This document shows positions 9,495 to 18,774 of a stretch of DNA of 64,000 nt, piece by piece; position 1 is the first letter of the stretch, and every line of letters begins with the position of its first letter. Made by a program: the position numbers and the translations under genes. The notes beneath the pieces were generated by a model, which did not search any database, was not told the origin of the DNA, and saw only the letters and a program-made list of their open reading frames with translations. This DNA is from Pseudomonas baetica (lineage in GTDB: Bacteria > Pseudomonadota > Gammaproteobacteria > Pseudomonadales > Pseudomonadaceae), in contig NZ_JAIHLQ010000007.1 in the NCBI RefSeq assembly GCF_019733355.1, positions 62,001 through 126,000 of the forward strand. The letters are read 5' to 3'.

Positions 9495-12400
9495 TCAGCC
9501 ACTACTTCCGTCATAGCGGTTGCGAATGATCAAACTTGCAGATTCGCCGTCGTAGTAATTGATATATATCCAACCATTGTAAGCGGTGAGGTTTTCTACC
9601 GTTGGCTTGCCAGTCACCGCGACAGTCACCGGCACCCTCTCCGCAGGTTGTCCCGTAAAGGTCGAAGTCGCGCGAATGCCATACCTCCAATACGAGGCTG
9701 ATCCTCCCATTTCCTGAGGACCGAACCTTTCAGATATCCTGGCCTTGTTATGCCCCAGAGACATAGGCAAGTCCAAGGAACTGAAATCCCGCTCCAAGAC
9801 TTTCAACCGCACCGAAAAACTGCCAAGTGCAGTGCTTTTGACGCAGTTCAACGACCAGTTCACACCGGAATCACTCAATGTCTGCGGGTCGGTCGGACTC
9901 ACGGTAACGCCAAGTTCGGCCGCTTGCGCACTCAACTCCAGCACCACGTCGTGACCAAGCAAGAAACTGCGGTCCTGGGGTCGCACGGTCACTGTATGTG
10001 TCGCTCCAAGGCAGGGGAACGCCGGGCCGCCGCCAAACAGCTGCGGGAATGCATCGAAATCAACCTTCACCGCCTCGGCCAAATCCCCCGCTTCCACATA
10101 CGCAGGTATTTGCCAGTCAGGCAGTACCGGGGTGGTCAGGTTCAAGCCGAAGATGCCGCCATTCCCGTTGTCGGTAAAAATATACCAATGCGCTGATTGC
10201 CCTTCCTTTATCTCCTGAGGCATTTCCAGGTCCGGGGAAAAGGTCAGGCCACGCTCCGCAGCGCCCCACAGGTCTTGCAAGGTGACACTGGAGCCGATCA
10301 AAACACTGTCTTTGTTGACCTTGAGTTCCAGCTTATAGGCTACGTCTCTTCCCCTTAACAACACGAGATCGCCCTTGGTCAGGTCAACCTGCTGACCGTC
10401 CAGATACAGCTCGGCCTCCTGCGCCCATTCGTCCTGCTGAACAGCGTTCACCTCGTAAGTTTCGGTCATGACCACACCCTCGTTGGCCTGGGTGATATCC
10501 GCCAGGATCTCACGCTTGCCGATCGTGTCCGGGGTATAGGCATATTGCGTCCAGCCCTTGAGGTCGGTCGTGGTTTCCGTCAAGGGTTCCAACTCGCCTT
10601 TGAGGCGCCACTGCACTTTCACGCCTTCGATTGCCTGCCCGTTGTCTGCAGAGATCACCTGTACACGCAACACTACGCTCTGCCCTGTGCCAACGACCGG
10701 CGTGCCAAGTACCGGAATGGCGTCACCGATTCCGTACAGTGACTCGACCACGTGGAAACGGTGAGGTTGAGTCCACTCGGAACAGTCTCCGTCGGCTATC
10801 TGCTGCGCCTGAATGTCGTAAGTATCAACTTCCCACTCCTCCTCGGCGTTCCAGCGCCAAGTGATAGAGCCGTCGATAGAGGCAAACGGGAGCTCGGGTT
10901 CTGCGACATGGCGCAGCACGATCTGCCCACCGGTTTCACCGCTGCCCTGGATCCTGGGACGGCGCAATGCATTGCCATTCGCTCCTGGCACTCGAATAAC
11001 CGGAGTTGCTGGGGGTGCGTGTACGGTGAACACGTGAGGTGCACTCCAATCGGAATCCGGGCCATTGCTTGCCTGTTTCGCTTGAAGTTCGTTGGTGCCA
11101 GGCACCAAAGGATTCACCACCATGAACTCCAGAATGCCATCGGCGTTTGCTGTGTCCTCGCACAACGTATCACCACCGACAAGCCGGACGGTGAGCAGTG
11201 CACCGGGCAGGCCGACGACCTGAATGGTGGGGTATCTCGAGGTTCCGCTGCCCGCCTGCGGTTGTTGGAACCTGGGGGGATCGGGCCTGTCCGCCGCGTC
11301 CACGGTAAAGGTACAGGTGTCACTGGCATCGGAGTCCACGCTGTTTACGGTCTGCACGACCTTGACCGTATTTTCGCCAGGCACCCATTCCGCTGACGGG
11401 GTGAAGGTACGTTCCGCCCCACTGCCGGTGAAGTCGCCAGCCACCGGTTCATCGTTGTCGATGAGCATTTTCAGGGTGACCGCTCCGGATGCCACCTCGG
11501 TAATGTTCAGCGGCTGTTTCAGTGCGACCGGGGCGGGCGGTGCCGCGATAGCCGGTTTTGGAGGCTTGATGTAGAACTCAAGCCTATCGGTGGCTTCGGA
11601 CGTTTCCCCGTTTACGCTCTGTTGCGCTTTGATCAGTTGTTGCCCGGGCTGCCAGGGGAATTCGAAAAACCATAGGGTTGCGTCGTAGGTCACGGTGCCC
11701 GGTACAGGTTCGCCACTGTCGAATTGCACGAAGACTGTCGCCCCAGCCACGCAAGTTCCTTCCACCCTGACATTGGCCAAATGACCGGTTTTCGGTAGAG
11801 GGTGGGTGATCGCTGGCCTGGGTGGTTTCGCGGTCACCGAAACGGTGACCGGGTCGCTTGGGTCAGAGAACACATCATCCACGGCCTGTACCGCCTCGAC
11901 CTGGGTGGTTCCTGTCCAATCCATGGCGGGTGTAAAGATGCGCGATACGTCACTGCCATCGAAATAACCCGGCACCGTTTCGCCGTCCTCGGTCAGCATT
12001 TGCAGGGTAACGTCACCGGCCACTACGCTGGTAATGGTCAGTTGCTGTTTCGAAGTGACCGGGTTCAATGGCTGTCGGATGACCGGTTTGTAGGGGCGCA
12101 TCACAACGCAAACCACATCGCTTGACTCGGAATTCACGCCACTGACGGTCTGCATGACCTTGACCGAAGTCCTGCCCGGTGCCCACCCGAACCTTGGCGT
12201 GAAGGTGGCGATATAACCGTTTGATCTGAATTCGCCATCCACCCTGGTGCCTGCTTCCGTGAACATTCGCAGGGTGACAATACCGCTTGAAACATCCTTG
12301 ATGGTCAGCACCTGATGCGATGACGCCGGGATGGGTGGTTGTTCGATTTCCGGTTTTTTGGGGGGCGCGTACACAATAACCAATACGCTTGGCGACGACG

Positions 12401-14726
12401 CTGCACCGTCGATGGTCTGCACGACCTTGATTTTTTGCGTGCCGGCCCAGTCCGCAGTCGGTGTGAACGTACGCGATGCGTCGACTCCCGTAAAATCACC
12501 TTCAACCGCCGCGCCGTCCTCGGTAAACATTTGCAAGGCAACGGCACCGGGGACGACGCCGGTAATGTTCAGACGCTGTCTCGGCACGGCCGGTTTCGGT
12601 GGCTGGTCGATTTCCGGCTGGGAGGGTTGCACCAAAAAGGTAACCACATTGCTTGGATCGGATGACACGCCGTCCACGGACTGCACGGCCATGACCGCAT
12701 TGTTGCCCGCAGGCCAAGGCGGCGACGGTGTGAACTTGCAAGGGGTTCCAGTGCTGAATTCGCCAGTCACCGTTGCGCCTGCTTCGGTCAACATGTGCAA
12801 TGTGCCGGGGGCGAATGAAGCGTCCTCAAGGATAAGTGCGTATCTCGAGCTCACGTAGCTCGGTGGCTGAGCAATCGACAGTTTGGAGGGTTGCACCGCA
12901 ACGGTAACCAGATTGCTTGTATTGGCGACGTTGCCCACGGTCTGCACAACCTTGACCGTGGTCTTTCCCACCTTCCACGCCGCCGTCGGGTTGAAGTAGC
13001 GAACGGGGACGCTGTCCGTGAAGGAGCCTGCAACCGGTCCGCCTGCCTGCGTGTACATTTGCAAGTCGTTTTGACCGGATGAGGAGAAACTGATGGCCAG
13101 CACCTCTTTTACTGCTGCCGGGTCAGGTGGCGGAGCAATAAACAGTTTCACCACAATGGGCACCAGCTCGCTTGGATTGGAGGGGATACCGTCTACGGTC
13201 TGTACGATCTTGACTTGGGTGGACACAGACCAGTCTTGCGCCGGAGTGAAGGAACGGGTCGTGCCGCTGCCCGTAAATTCGCCTGCCACTTTTGCGTCAA
13301 CTTCGTTGAACATTTCCAGCAAAGTAGCATCGAGTGAAACGGATTTGATGCTCAGCGTCTGCCTGGCTGTGACCGGAACGGGAGGCCGCTCGATGATCGG
13401 ACTGGAAGGACGAACATTGACGGGTACCAGTCTGCTTGAATCAGATGCCACATCGCCCACGGTCTGCACGGCCTTGATCTTCGTGGAGCCCACCGCCCAC
13501 GCTCCCGACGGTGTGAAAGTGTGAGTGGAGCTATTGAAGCTGCCAGCAACGGGTTCGTCTTTTTCCGTGAATATTTGCAGAGTGGCCTTCTCCGGCCAGA
13601 CACCATTGATCTTCAGCACCTGTTTTACTGAGCTGTAGTGGGGTGGAGATTCGATCTGCAGCGTAGGCGGTTTTACGCTGACGACCTTGATATCTGACCA
13701 GGCAGAGCTCTGTCCGCTGACCGGTCCTACCTGTTTTGCAGTGATCAAATGCTTACCAGGGGGCCACGCTTCACCGCTACTAACCGACCAATTGCCATCC
13801 TGCCAAACAGTCGTGGTTAACTGAACACCCTTGTTCTTGTCCTCAAGCCAGATCTCAAGCGTGGCGTTCTTGAGGCCACCCTCGCCGCTAACGCTGACTT
13901 TACGGTGTGGGTAAACAATGACGCCGACAATTTGCGGCGCAAACAGGGCGGCAAAATTGGTATAGACCGCCCAGCGAGAGGGTACATCCTCATAGACCTG
14001 CAACGCCGTCATCGAAAAGCTCTCGGTCATCGGCAGAGGCTTTGTCAGGGTAGCCGTCCAGTTGCCATCTTCATCCACCGGCGCAGTTCCGATCACCAAC
14101 TCACGTTGATCATACTCATACAGTTTGACCAAGGCGTCTGGATAACCTCTTCCACTTATTTGCGGTAGCGGAGTATGTACAACCTTAGGATTTGTGATCG
14201 CGGGGGGCGGAAAGTCAACTTCAAATCTCATGGTTACCGAGAGGGATTTCGACTTGTCAGAACTTAACTCATGATCATACGTAAACTTGAATTCCACTTC
14301 TGCCGAATGCTTATTACCTGCTATAGAACCGCCACCACTGATTTCATGCCAATAACCATCCTGAATCGCGTTATCGTTTGTTAATTCCCTTTCAGACCAA
14401 CTCCCTGCCGAGCTAAAACTCAAGTAGACATTACCCTTGCGCCTGCCGTTATCGGTTGCCGCATAACGCTTTGCCTGACAAGAAAACAAAGAGCCTGAAG
14501 GATTCCAAAAACACTCCACTAAAAGCTTTGCCTCCCATGGCAGGAATAAATCCGGGTACTTCACATGCAACACCAATGTTGAAAATGACTTAACATTATT
14601 TCCTTCAGCGCCCTCCCCCTGAATGCTACCCGCTGAATATTCAATAAATTCTCCGCCGCCGATAGCGTACGAATTTTCCGGCACTTCCACAGCGCTGCCT
14701 TCTTTTTTAGTATCGTCAGTTTCCAT
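9495..14726 (-). CDS. Giant tandem Ig-like repeat protein beside the Tc toxin operon
   Basis: 1743 residues, no signal peptide, no transmembrane segment and no RTX repeats. Architecture by eye: residues 1-174 form a unique beta-rich head. Residues 175-1328 hold about 13 units of 86-92 residues. The best conserved (352-964 and 1053-1145) follow the pattern PxIxxPPxP...L.I..V....V(T)LxM(F/L)TExGxxVxGxF...FTP...W..G...VKVVQTVxGVxSDxS. Residues about 1329-1420 are a different Ig/Invasin-like unit (VVGTGQSVVLRVQV...GVKVQWRL). Residues about 1462-1555 and 1576-1670 look like two diverged copies of yet another unit. Each repeat resembles a bacterial Ig-like fold. The start at 14726 has GGGAGACCCCTC upstream. 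It is divergent to the Tc genes and shares palindromes with them. I do not recognise a function; adhesion, a scaffold or a released toxin accessory are guesses. Confidence 0.85.
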   Translation of the reverse strand: METDDTKKEGSAVEVPENSYAIGGGEFIEYSAGSIQGEGAEGNNVKSFSTLVLHVKYPDLFLPWEAKLLVECFWNPSGSLFSCQAKRYAATDNGRRKGNVYLSFSSAGSWSERELTNDNAIQDGYWHEISGGGSIAGNKHSAEVEFKFTYDHELSSDKSKSLSVTMRFEVDFPPPAITNPKVVHTPLPQISGRGYPDALVKLYEYDQRELVIGTAPVDEDGNWTATLTKPLPMTESFSMTALQVYEDVPSRWAVYTNFAALFAPQIVGVIVYPHRKVSVSGEGGLKNATLEIWLEDKNKGVQLTTTVWQDGNWSVSSGEAWPPGKHLITAKQVGPVSGQSSAWSDIKVVSVKPPTLQIESPPHYSSVKQVLKINGVWPEKATLQIFTEKDEPVAGSFNSSTHTFTPSGAWAVGSTKIKAVQTVGDVASDSSRLVPVNVRPSSPIIERPPVPVTARQTLSIKSVSLDATLLEMFNEVDAKVAGEFTGSGTTRSFTPAQDWSVSTQVKIVQTVDGIPSNPSELVPIVVKLFIAPPPDPAAVKEVLAISFSSSGQNDLQMYTQAGGPVAGSFTDSVPVRYFNPTAAWKVGKTTVKVVQTVGNVANTSNLVTVAVQPSKLSIAQPPSYVSSRYALILEDASFAPGTLHMLTEAGATVTGEFSTGTPCKFTPSPPWPAGNNAVMAVQSVDGVSSDPSNVVTFLVQPSQPEIDQPPKPAVPRQRLNITGVVPGAVALQMFTEDGAAVEGDFTGVDASRTFTPTADWAGTQKIKVVQTIDGAASSPSVLVIVYAPPKKPEIEQPPIPASSHQVLTIKDVSSGIVTLRMFTEAGTRVDGEFRSNGYIATFTPRFGWAPGRTSVKVMQTVSGVNSESSDVVCVVMRPYKPVIRQPLNPVTSKQQLTITSVVAGDVTLQMLTEDGETVPGYFDGSDVSRIFTPAMDWTGTTQVEAVQAVDDVFSDPSDPVTVSVTAKPPRPAITHPLPKTGHLANVRVEGTCVAGATVFVQFDSGEPVPGTVTYDATLWFFEFPWQPGQQLIKAQQSVNGETSEATDRLEFYIKPPKPAIAAPPAPVALKQPLNITEVASGAVTLKMLIDNDEPVAGDFTGSGAERTFTPSAEWVPGENTVKVVQTVNSVDSDASDTCTFTVDAADRPDPPRFQQPQAGSGTSRYPTIQVVGLPGALLTVRLVGGDTLCEDTANADGILEFMVVNPLVPGTNELQAKQASNGPDSDWSAPHVFTVHAPPATPVIRVPGANGNALRRPRIQGSGETGGQIVLRHVAEPELPFASIDGSITWRWNAEEEWEVDTYDIQAQQIADGDCSEWTQPHRFHVVESLYGIGDAIPVLGTPVVGTGQSVVLRVQVISADNGQAIEGVKVQWRLKGELEPLTETTTDLKGWTQYAYTPDTIGKREILADITQANEGVVMTETYEVNAVQQDEWAQEAELYLDGQQVDLTKGDLVLLRGRDVAYKLELKVNKDSVLIGSSVTLQDLWGAAERGLTFSPDLEMPQEIKEGQSAHWYIFTDNGNGGIFGLNLTTPVLPDWQIPAYVEAGDLAEAVKVDFDAFPQLFGGGPAFPCLGATHTVTVRPQDRSFLLGHDVVLELSAQAAELGVTVSPTDPQTLSDSGVNWSLNCVKSTALGSFSVRLKVLERDFSSLDLPMSLGHNKARISERFGPQEMGGSASYWRYGIRATSTFTGQPAERVPVTVAVTGKPTVENLTAYNGWIYINYYDGESASLIIRNRYDGSSG
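10743..14204 (-). repeat. About 13 tandem Ig-like coding repeats
   Basis: Repeat boundaries at about residues 175, 263, 352, 438, 524, 612, 699, 786, 876, 965, 1053, 1146 and 1238 of the giant protein, a period of about 260-275 bases. At DNA level recurring phrases include ACGGTCTGCACGACCTTGA and GGTGTGAAGGTRCG on the plus strand. The copies are diverged (no two identical), so this is an old array rather than a recent tandem amplification. Confidence 0.8.
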
Positions 14727-14867
14727 GAGGGGTCTCCCTGACTATTGGAAATTCAAATTAGAAAAAGGCACAGCAGCAAATAATGTAAAAAACACAACAC
14801 AAAAGTTTGCCTACCTACCGGGAGCGAACTGAAAGACACAATAGTTTATTGCGCAGGCCACTCACAA

Positions 14868-14883
14868 CTGTCACTTCTGACAG
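14868..14883. promoter_or_regulatory. Palindrome CTGTCA-N4-TGACAG, copy 1
   Basis: CTGTCA-CTTC-TGACAG, perfect 6-bp arms, in the divergent intergenic region 142 bp before the Ig-repeat gene. It keeps the CT-N12-AG frame of LuxR-type (lux box) sites. It has the same arms and spacer length as the copy at 15069. Assignment to a LuxR-family regulator is inference. Confidence 0.55.
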
Positions 14884-15065
14884 GCCTTCATAACTAACAG
14901 AAATCAACCCTTCAAAAAAACTTCGTTTTTATTATAAAAAAGTCGTCAGAAAAAAAGCCAACACAAGAAAAAGCGTTTCAAAAGCCGCAAAAACCAAACC
15001 TACAAACAAGCAAATAGTTCTAAACAATTATTAGATGTTCCAATTAGTTCTATATAACCCCCCTC

Positions 15066-15087
15066 AACCTGTCAGGTCTGACAGGTT
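15066..15087. promoter_or_regulatory. 22-bp perfect palindrome before the Tc operon
   Basis: AACCTGTCAG-GT-CTGACAGGTT: 10-bp perfect arms around a 2-base centre, about 82 bp before the first Tc gene. It contains CTGTCA-N4-TGACAG and closely resembles lux-box consensus sites (ACCTG...CAGGT, CT-N12-AG). If an activator sits at about -42, transcription would start near 15119, leaving a leader of about 50 nt. The rest of the 442-bp divergent region (14727-15168) is strikingly A/T-rich and holds no gene. Confidence 0.65.
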
Positions 15088-15168
15088 ACGCCCCCCGCGT
15101 TTATCGTTAGTTTGCTCCTACCGGGCATTGCATCAATGCCGCTCTTGGCTGGTAGGAGAATCACACTC

Positions 15169-18100
15169 ATGGCTGACAACAATTCGTTGCTGCAGAGGCT
15201 GGTCAAACCCGACGTCTCGACACAGAAGGGCCGCACCGACTTCGCAACGGCCATGCAGAAAATGGGTTTCACCTCAGTCTTCGATATCGTACGTCAGCCC
15301 AAAGCCGCGTTCGTCCGCCAGTTCGCCGAATTCACCGATGCCAACGCGGAACTCGCCTACGACAATGCCATGGGCTATGCAGCGCTGATTTCGCGTTTGT
15401 ACCGGGAGTACCAGACTTCCTCCGGTAAATTCCAGCAACTTACCCACCGTAGCGGCGTTCGCGCTCTTGTTCCGCTGGGGCCAACTTTTCAATATCTGTT
15501 CAAGGAAAGCTGGGACGACTTCTGCAAGGTCGGGGCGCTTGCTGCCATTGATATGGTGATTGCCTACCTGATCAATTTAAGGGTGTTTCTCCTGCAACTG
15601 GAAGCGACTAACGAAGACCCCAAGCGCCTACTGATGGACAGGCGCCGTCCCGACCTGAAGGAGCTCTTGATCACCCACGAAAGCACTTTTACCCCAAGGC
15701 CAATGCTGGAACTGGTCACCCAGTTATTGGAAGATCGTTTGGGTGCTTTTCTGGAAACCAATCCGACTGATAAAGGCAAGTCCGCCCATGAGGCAGTGGC
15801 TGACCGGCGCTATCCCTTCGAACTGCCCTACAACTTCTATCACCATCAATGTCAATTGGGGCTGGCCGATAAAAAGCCTCGTCTGGGGGAATTGAACTAT
15901 CGGGCCAGCCTGTTACTGCCGATCAAACAGCAATCAAGCAACGACTATGGCGAAGTGCAGAAACCGGTACTGCAAGCGCAACGTTTGTTATGCGGATTGA
16001 GCACGGAGCAACAGAACGTGCTGATCGAGCCCTCAGTGTTCAGTCATTTTTATCTGACCCGAGATGACCTGATCAAAGGCTGGGGAAGCCCAGGCACCAC
16101 CCATCTGCGCCCGCATATCCCTCACAAGAGCTGCTATTTGTTGCTGACGGATCAGGAGGATGTCGCGGCCGTCAATCCGCAGGCACTAACGCCCACAGAA
16201 GTTGCAGGCAGCAAGACCGTCCTATCGCTGACCTTTCGCAAAGGCACCCAGACACAGGCTGCCAACGTCGATCTGAGTTCCAACGTTCCAGTTCTTTCAA
16301 CGGGCTGGTTGATCAATCGCCTGCACGCTGCGTCAACGAACACCGTCATTTCCTACCTGAAGGGCGCCGCGTCCCTCCCCACGCCCACCGCACAGGGATA
16401 CACCGCCAGTTTCGATCTGGTCACTGCCACCGCCGCCGGCGCCGAGCCCGTCAAGCTGGCCCGACAGCGCTTCACCCTCACGCTCGATGAGCACTACACC
16501 CTGACACCTGCGCAAATGGATTTTTTCAGAAAGTCTTACGGTGTCGAGGTTTCGCAAAGTTCGCCGCCGTGGCAATTGACGCGCCTGACAGACTTCATGG
16601 CGCACACCGGCCTGAATGCCGAACAGGTTGAAATGCTCCTGTGCCGACAGACCCGCGCGGTGCGTTTGTCGCCCAACTGCCCCAGCCAGAACCCGCAACA
16701 CGGGGGTGTGACGCTCCCGCAGGCTGCCGCAAAAGTGCTGCCCTTCCCCCACCCGAACCAGTATGGCGCCTGCTACGTCAACGGCACCGGCGCCGGTGCT
16801 GACCTGTATGACAGCGAGCGGGAACCTGACGCCGAATCGATCATCCGTGATCAGTTCGACAATGCGATGGGGCTGGAACAAATCACTGTGGGCGATAGCA
16901 AGCAATGGCGCCTGAGCAAAACCTCGCTCAACCGTCTCGACCGCCTGCAACGCATGATTCGCTTGCAACGCTGGTTGCAGATCCCCTTCGCCAAGCTGGA
17001 CACGCTGATCATGTCTGCGATCCGTGCCGAGGGCGAAGACAACCTGGCGATGGAACTTAACGAAAACACTCTGCGTGCATTGGGCGTCTATCGCTACCTC
17101 AATCGGCGCCACGGCATCGAGCCGGAGGAGTTCGCCGCACTGATGCACGACCTCTCGCCTTATGCCAGCGGCAAGGATGAAGTGCCGTTGTTCGATCAGG
17201 TGTTCAATCGCGTGCAACTGTTCGACACCCCTCTGGTCCTCGACCAACAGCCCATCAACCTGGAGGTCGTCGACACCGCCACGCAGAAAACCGTATTGCA
17301 ATTGTGTGCCGGCCTCGGTGTGCAACCGACTGAGGATTCGTTTCTGTTGATTGCCTTACAAACCCAGAAGTACCTGACCACACTCAAGCGCGATTTGCCC
17401 ACCGTCTCCTCGTTCTACCGCCAGGCCCGGATTGCCCGTCTCTTTGGATGCTCGGTCGCCGAGTTGCTGACGCTGGCAGGACTGCTCGGAGGTTCTGCTT
17501 ATAAAACCGTGTTGGCGAGCGGCCACTTGAACGCGCAGAAGACCAGGGAACAAGCGGACATTCTCGATGTGCTGATGCAGTTGGACTGGGCCGTAGACTG
17601 GCTCAAGGACAGCCAACAGACCGTCACACAATTGCAACAACGCCTGGGCCCACATGCCTCGGTGCGGGTCGAAGAACTGGACGGTGATCAGCAAGCCCAA
17701 GTGGACGAGCCGCCGCCCCTGCCCGACGATCTGCTTGAGCGCCTGAGCAAGTTGCAGGACGACACGCGCCGCAGCATGGTGACCAAAGCGCAAGTGGCCG
17801 CATTGGGCCTTCCACTGCGTAAGGATGGAAAAAGCCGACCGCAAGACATCCAATGGTTCGGACTACTGGTCAGCCATAAACTCATCACGACAGACGGCCT
17901 GTTAATGGGCCTTGATCGTGCACTGACGCTGGTGGACGAACCGATCACCTGGCTACAGACAGGTGTCGCGCAAGTACTTAAAGACCTCGACCTTGAACAA
18001 GCTGTCAAAGACATGTGCGCCGAAAAACTCATCGAACTGCTGCTCGGTGCACATGACCGCCAGGTTCAGTTGCTCGAAGGATTGTTCCAGGAAACTGCCA

Positions 18101-18765
18101 AGCTGGCGCCGGACCGCTGCCGGGCGGTCATTCACTGGGCGCAGTCGTCGGTCTACAGCATTCTGGTGCAAGCGTTCAAGGAAACGCTGACCCCCGCATT
18201 GATCGAGCATTACCAGCGCGTCTCACGCCACGCCGAAATTGTTGTGCAACTGAGATTGAGCAACGGCGCCTTGCGCTTGTTCGTGGTCAATCCAACATGG
18301 CTGGGGGGCTCGGCATACGCGGGCAGCAACAGCGAGCCGTGGCTGTGCGACCTCTATCTGCTCGAACGCTTCAGTCAATGGTTCCACAGCCAGAGCCAAT
18401 CGGAGGACAGCGTGCTGAGCTACTTCAGCGGCGCCAATCCAGCCAAGGCGCAATTGAAAAACAAAGCGCTGCGCACGCTCGCGAGCGAAACGGCCAACGC
18501 AGCACTGGCTCGTTTGCTGGAGTGGTCCGAAACGGAAGTGACCACGCTGACCAGCACCCTCCCCGATGAGCGCGCCAGCTCAATGGCCCAGGTCGACTGG
18601 ATACGTCGTTGCCAGGCCACTTGTCAGGCCAGCGGGCTGTCTGCCAAAGCACTGCTGCAAGCCACAGGGTTGACTGAAACAAGCCTGCTGAACGACTGGA
18701 AAATCGTTGGAGACGCGGTGATGGCCGCCAACTCTGCCTCTGACTCAACACTGGCCAATGGTTAA
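15169..18765 (+). CDS. tcaA: Tc toxin TcA, N-terminal half (TcaA/VRP1-like)
   Basis: First half of a split TcA subunit, the translocation pore and receptor-binding part of a tripartite Tc toxin. I take the ATG at 15169 (MADNNSLLQRLVKP), preceded by GGTAGGAG; it gives 1198 residues. The N-terminal 300 residues have the VRP1/SpvA-like helical pattern (TDFATAMQKMGFTSVFDIVR, then AYDNAMGYAALISRLYREYQ). The middle part has the alternating alpha/beta shell features of TcdA N-terminal regions (HLRPHIPHKSCYLLLTD; YGVEVSQSS...LTDFMAHTGLNAEQVEMLL). The C-terminal third is helical. Size is close to Photorhabdus TcaA (about 1100 aa). It ends nine bases before the second half, so the two form one operon and probably one folded subunit. 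Confidence 0.88.
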   Translation: MADNNSLLQRLVKPDVSTQKGRTDFATAMQKMGFTSVFDIVRQPKAAFVRQFAEFTDANAELAYDNAMGYAALISRLYREYQTSSGKFQQLTHRSGVRALVPLGPTFQYLFKESWDDFCKVGALAAIDMVIAYLINLRVFLLQLEATNEDPKRLLMDRRRPDLKELLITHESTFTPRPMLELVTQLLEDRLGAFLETNPTDKGKSAHEAVADRRYPFELPYNFYHHQCQLGLADKKPRLGELNYRASLLLPIKQQSSNDYGEVQKPVLQAQRLLCGLSTEQQNVLIEPSVFSHFYLTRDDLIKGWGSPGTTHLRPHIPHKSCYLLLTDQEDVAAVNPQALTPTEVAGSKTVLSLTFRKGTQTQAANVDLSSNVPVLSTGWLINRLHAASTNTVISYLKGAASLPTPTAQGYTASFDLVTATAAGAEPVKLARQRFTLTLDEHYTLTPAQMDFFRKSYGVEVSQSSPPWQLTRLTDFMAHTGLNAEQVEMLLCRQTRAVRLSPNCPSQNPQHGGVTLPQAAAKVLPFPHPNQYGACYVNGTGAGADLYDSEREPDAESIIRDQFDNAMGLEQITVGDSKQWRLSKTSLNRLDRLQRMIRLQRWLQIPFAKLDTLIMSAIRAEGEDNLAMELNENTLRALGVYRYLNRRHGIEPEEFAALMHDLSPYASGKDEVPLFDQVFNRVQLFDTPLVLDQQPINLEVVDTATQKTVLQLCAGLGVQPTEDSFLLIALQTQKYLTTLKRDLPTVSSFYRQARIARLFGCSVAELLTLAGLLGGSAYKTVLASGHLNAQKTREQADILDVLMQLDWAVDWLKDSQQTVTQLQQRLGPHASVRVEELDGDQQAQVDEPPPLPDDLLERLSKLQDDTRRSMVTKAQVAALGLPLRKDGKSRPQDIQWFGLLVSHKLITTDGLLMGLDRALTLVDEPITWLQTGVAQVLKDLDLEQAVKDMCAEKLIELLLGAHDRQVQLLEGLFQETAKLAPDRCRAVIHWAQSSVYSILVQAFKETLTPALIEHYQRVSRHAEIVVQLRLSNGALRLFVVNPTWLGGSAYAGSNSEPWLCDLYLLERFSQWFHSQSQSEDSVLSYFSGANPAKAQLKNKALRTLASETANAALARLLEWSETEVTTLTSTLPDERASSMAQVDWIRRCQATCQASGLSAKALLQATGLTETSLLNDWKIVGDAVMAANSASDSTLANG

Positions 18766-18774
18766 GGAACGATC

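Noticed and set aside
9495..14726. CRISPR or recent tandem duplication as explanation of the repeats
   Set aside because: Repeat units are coding, about 260-275 bp and diverged, with no identical direct repeats or spacers.
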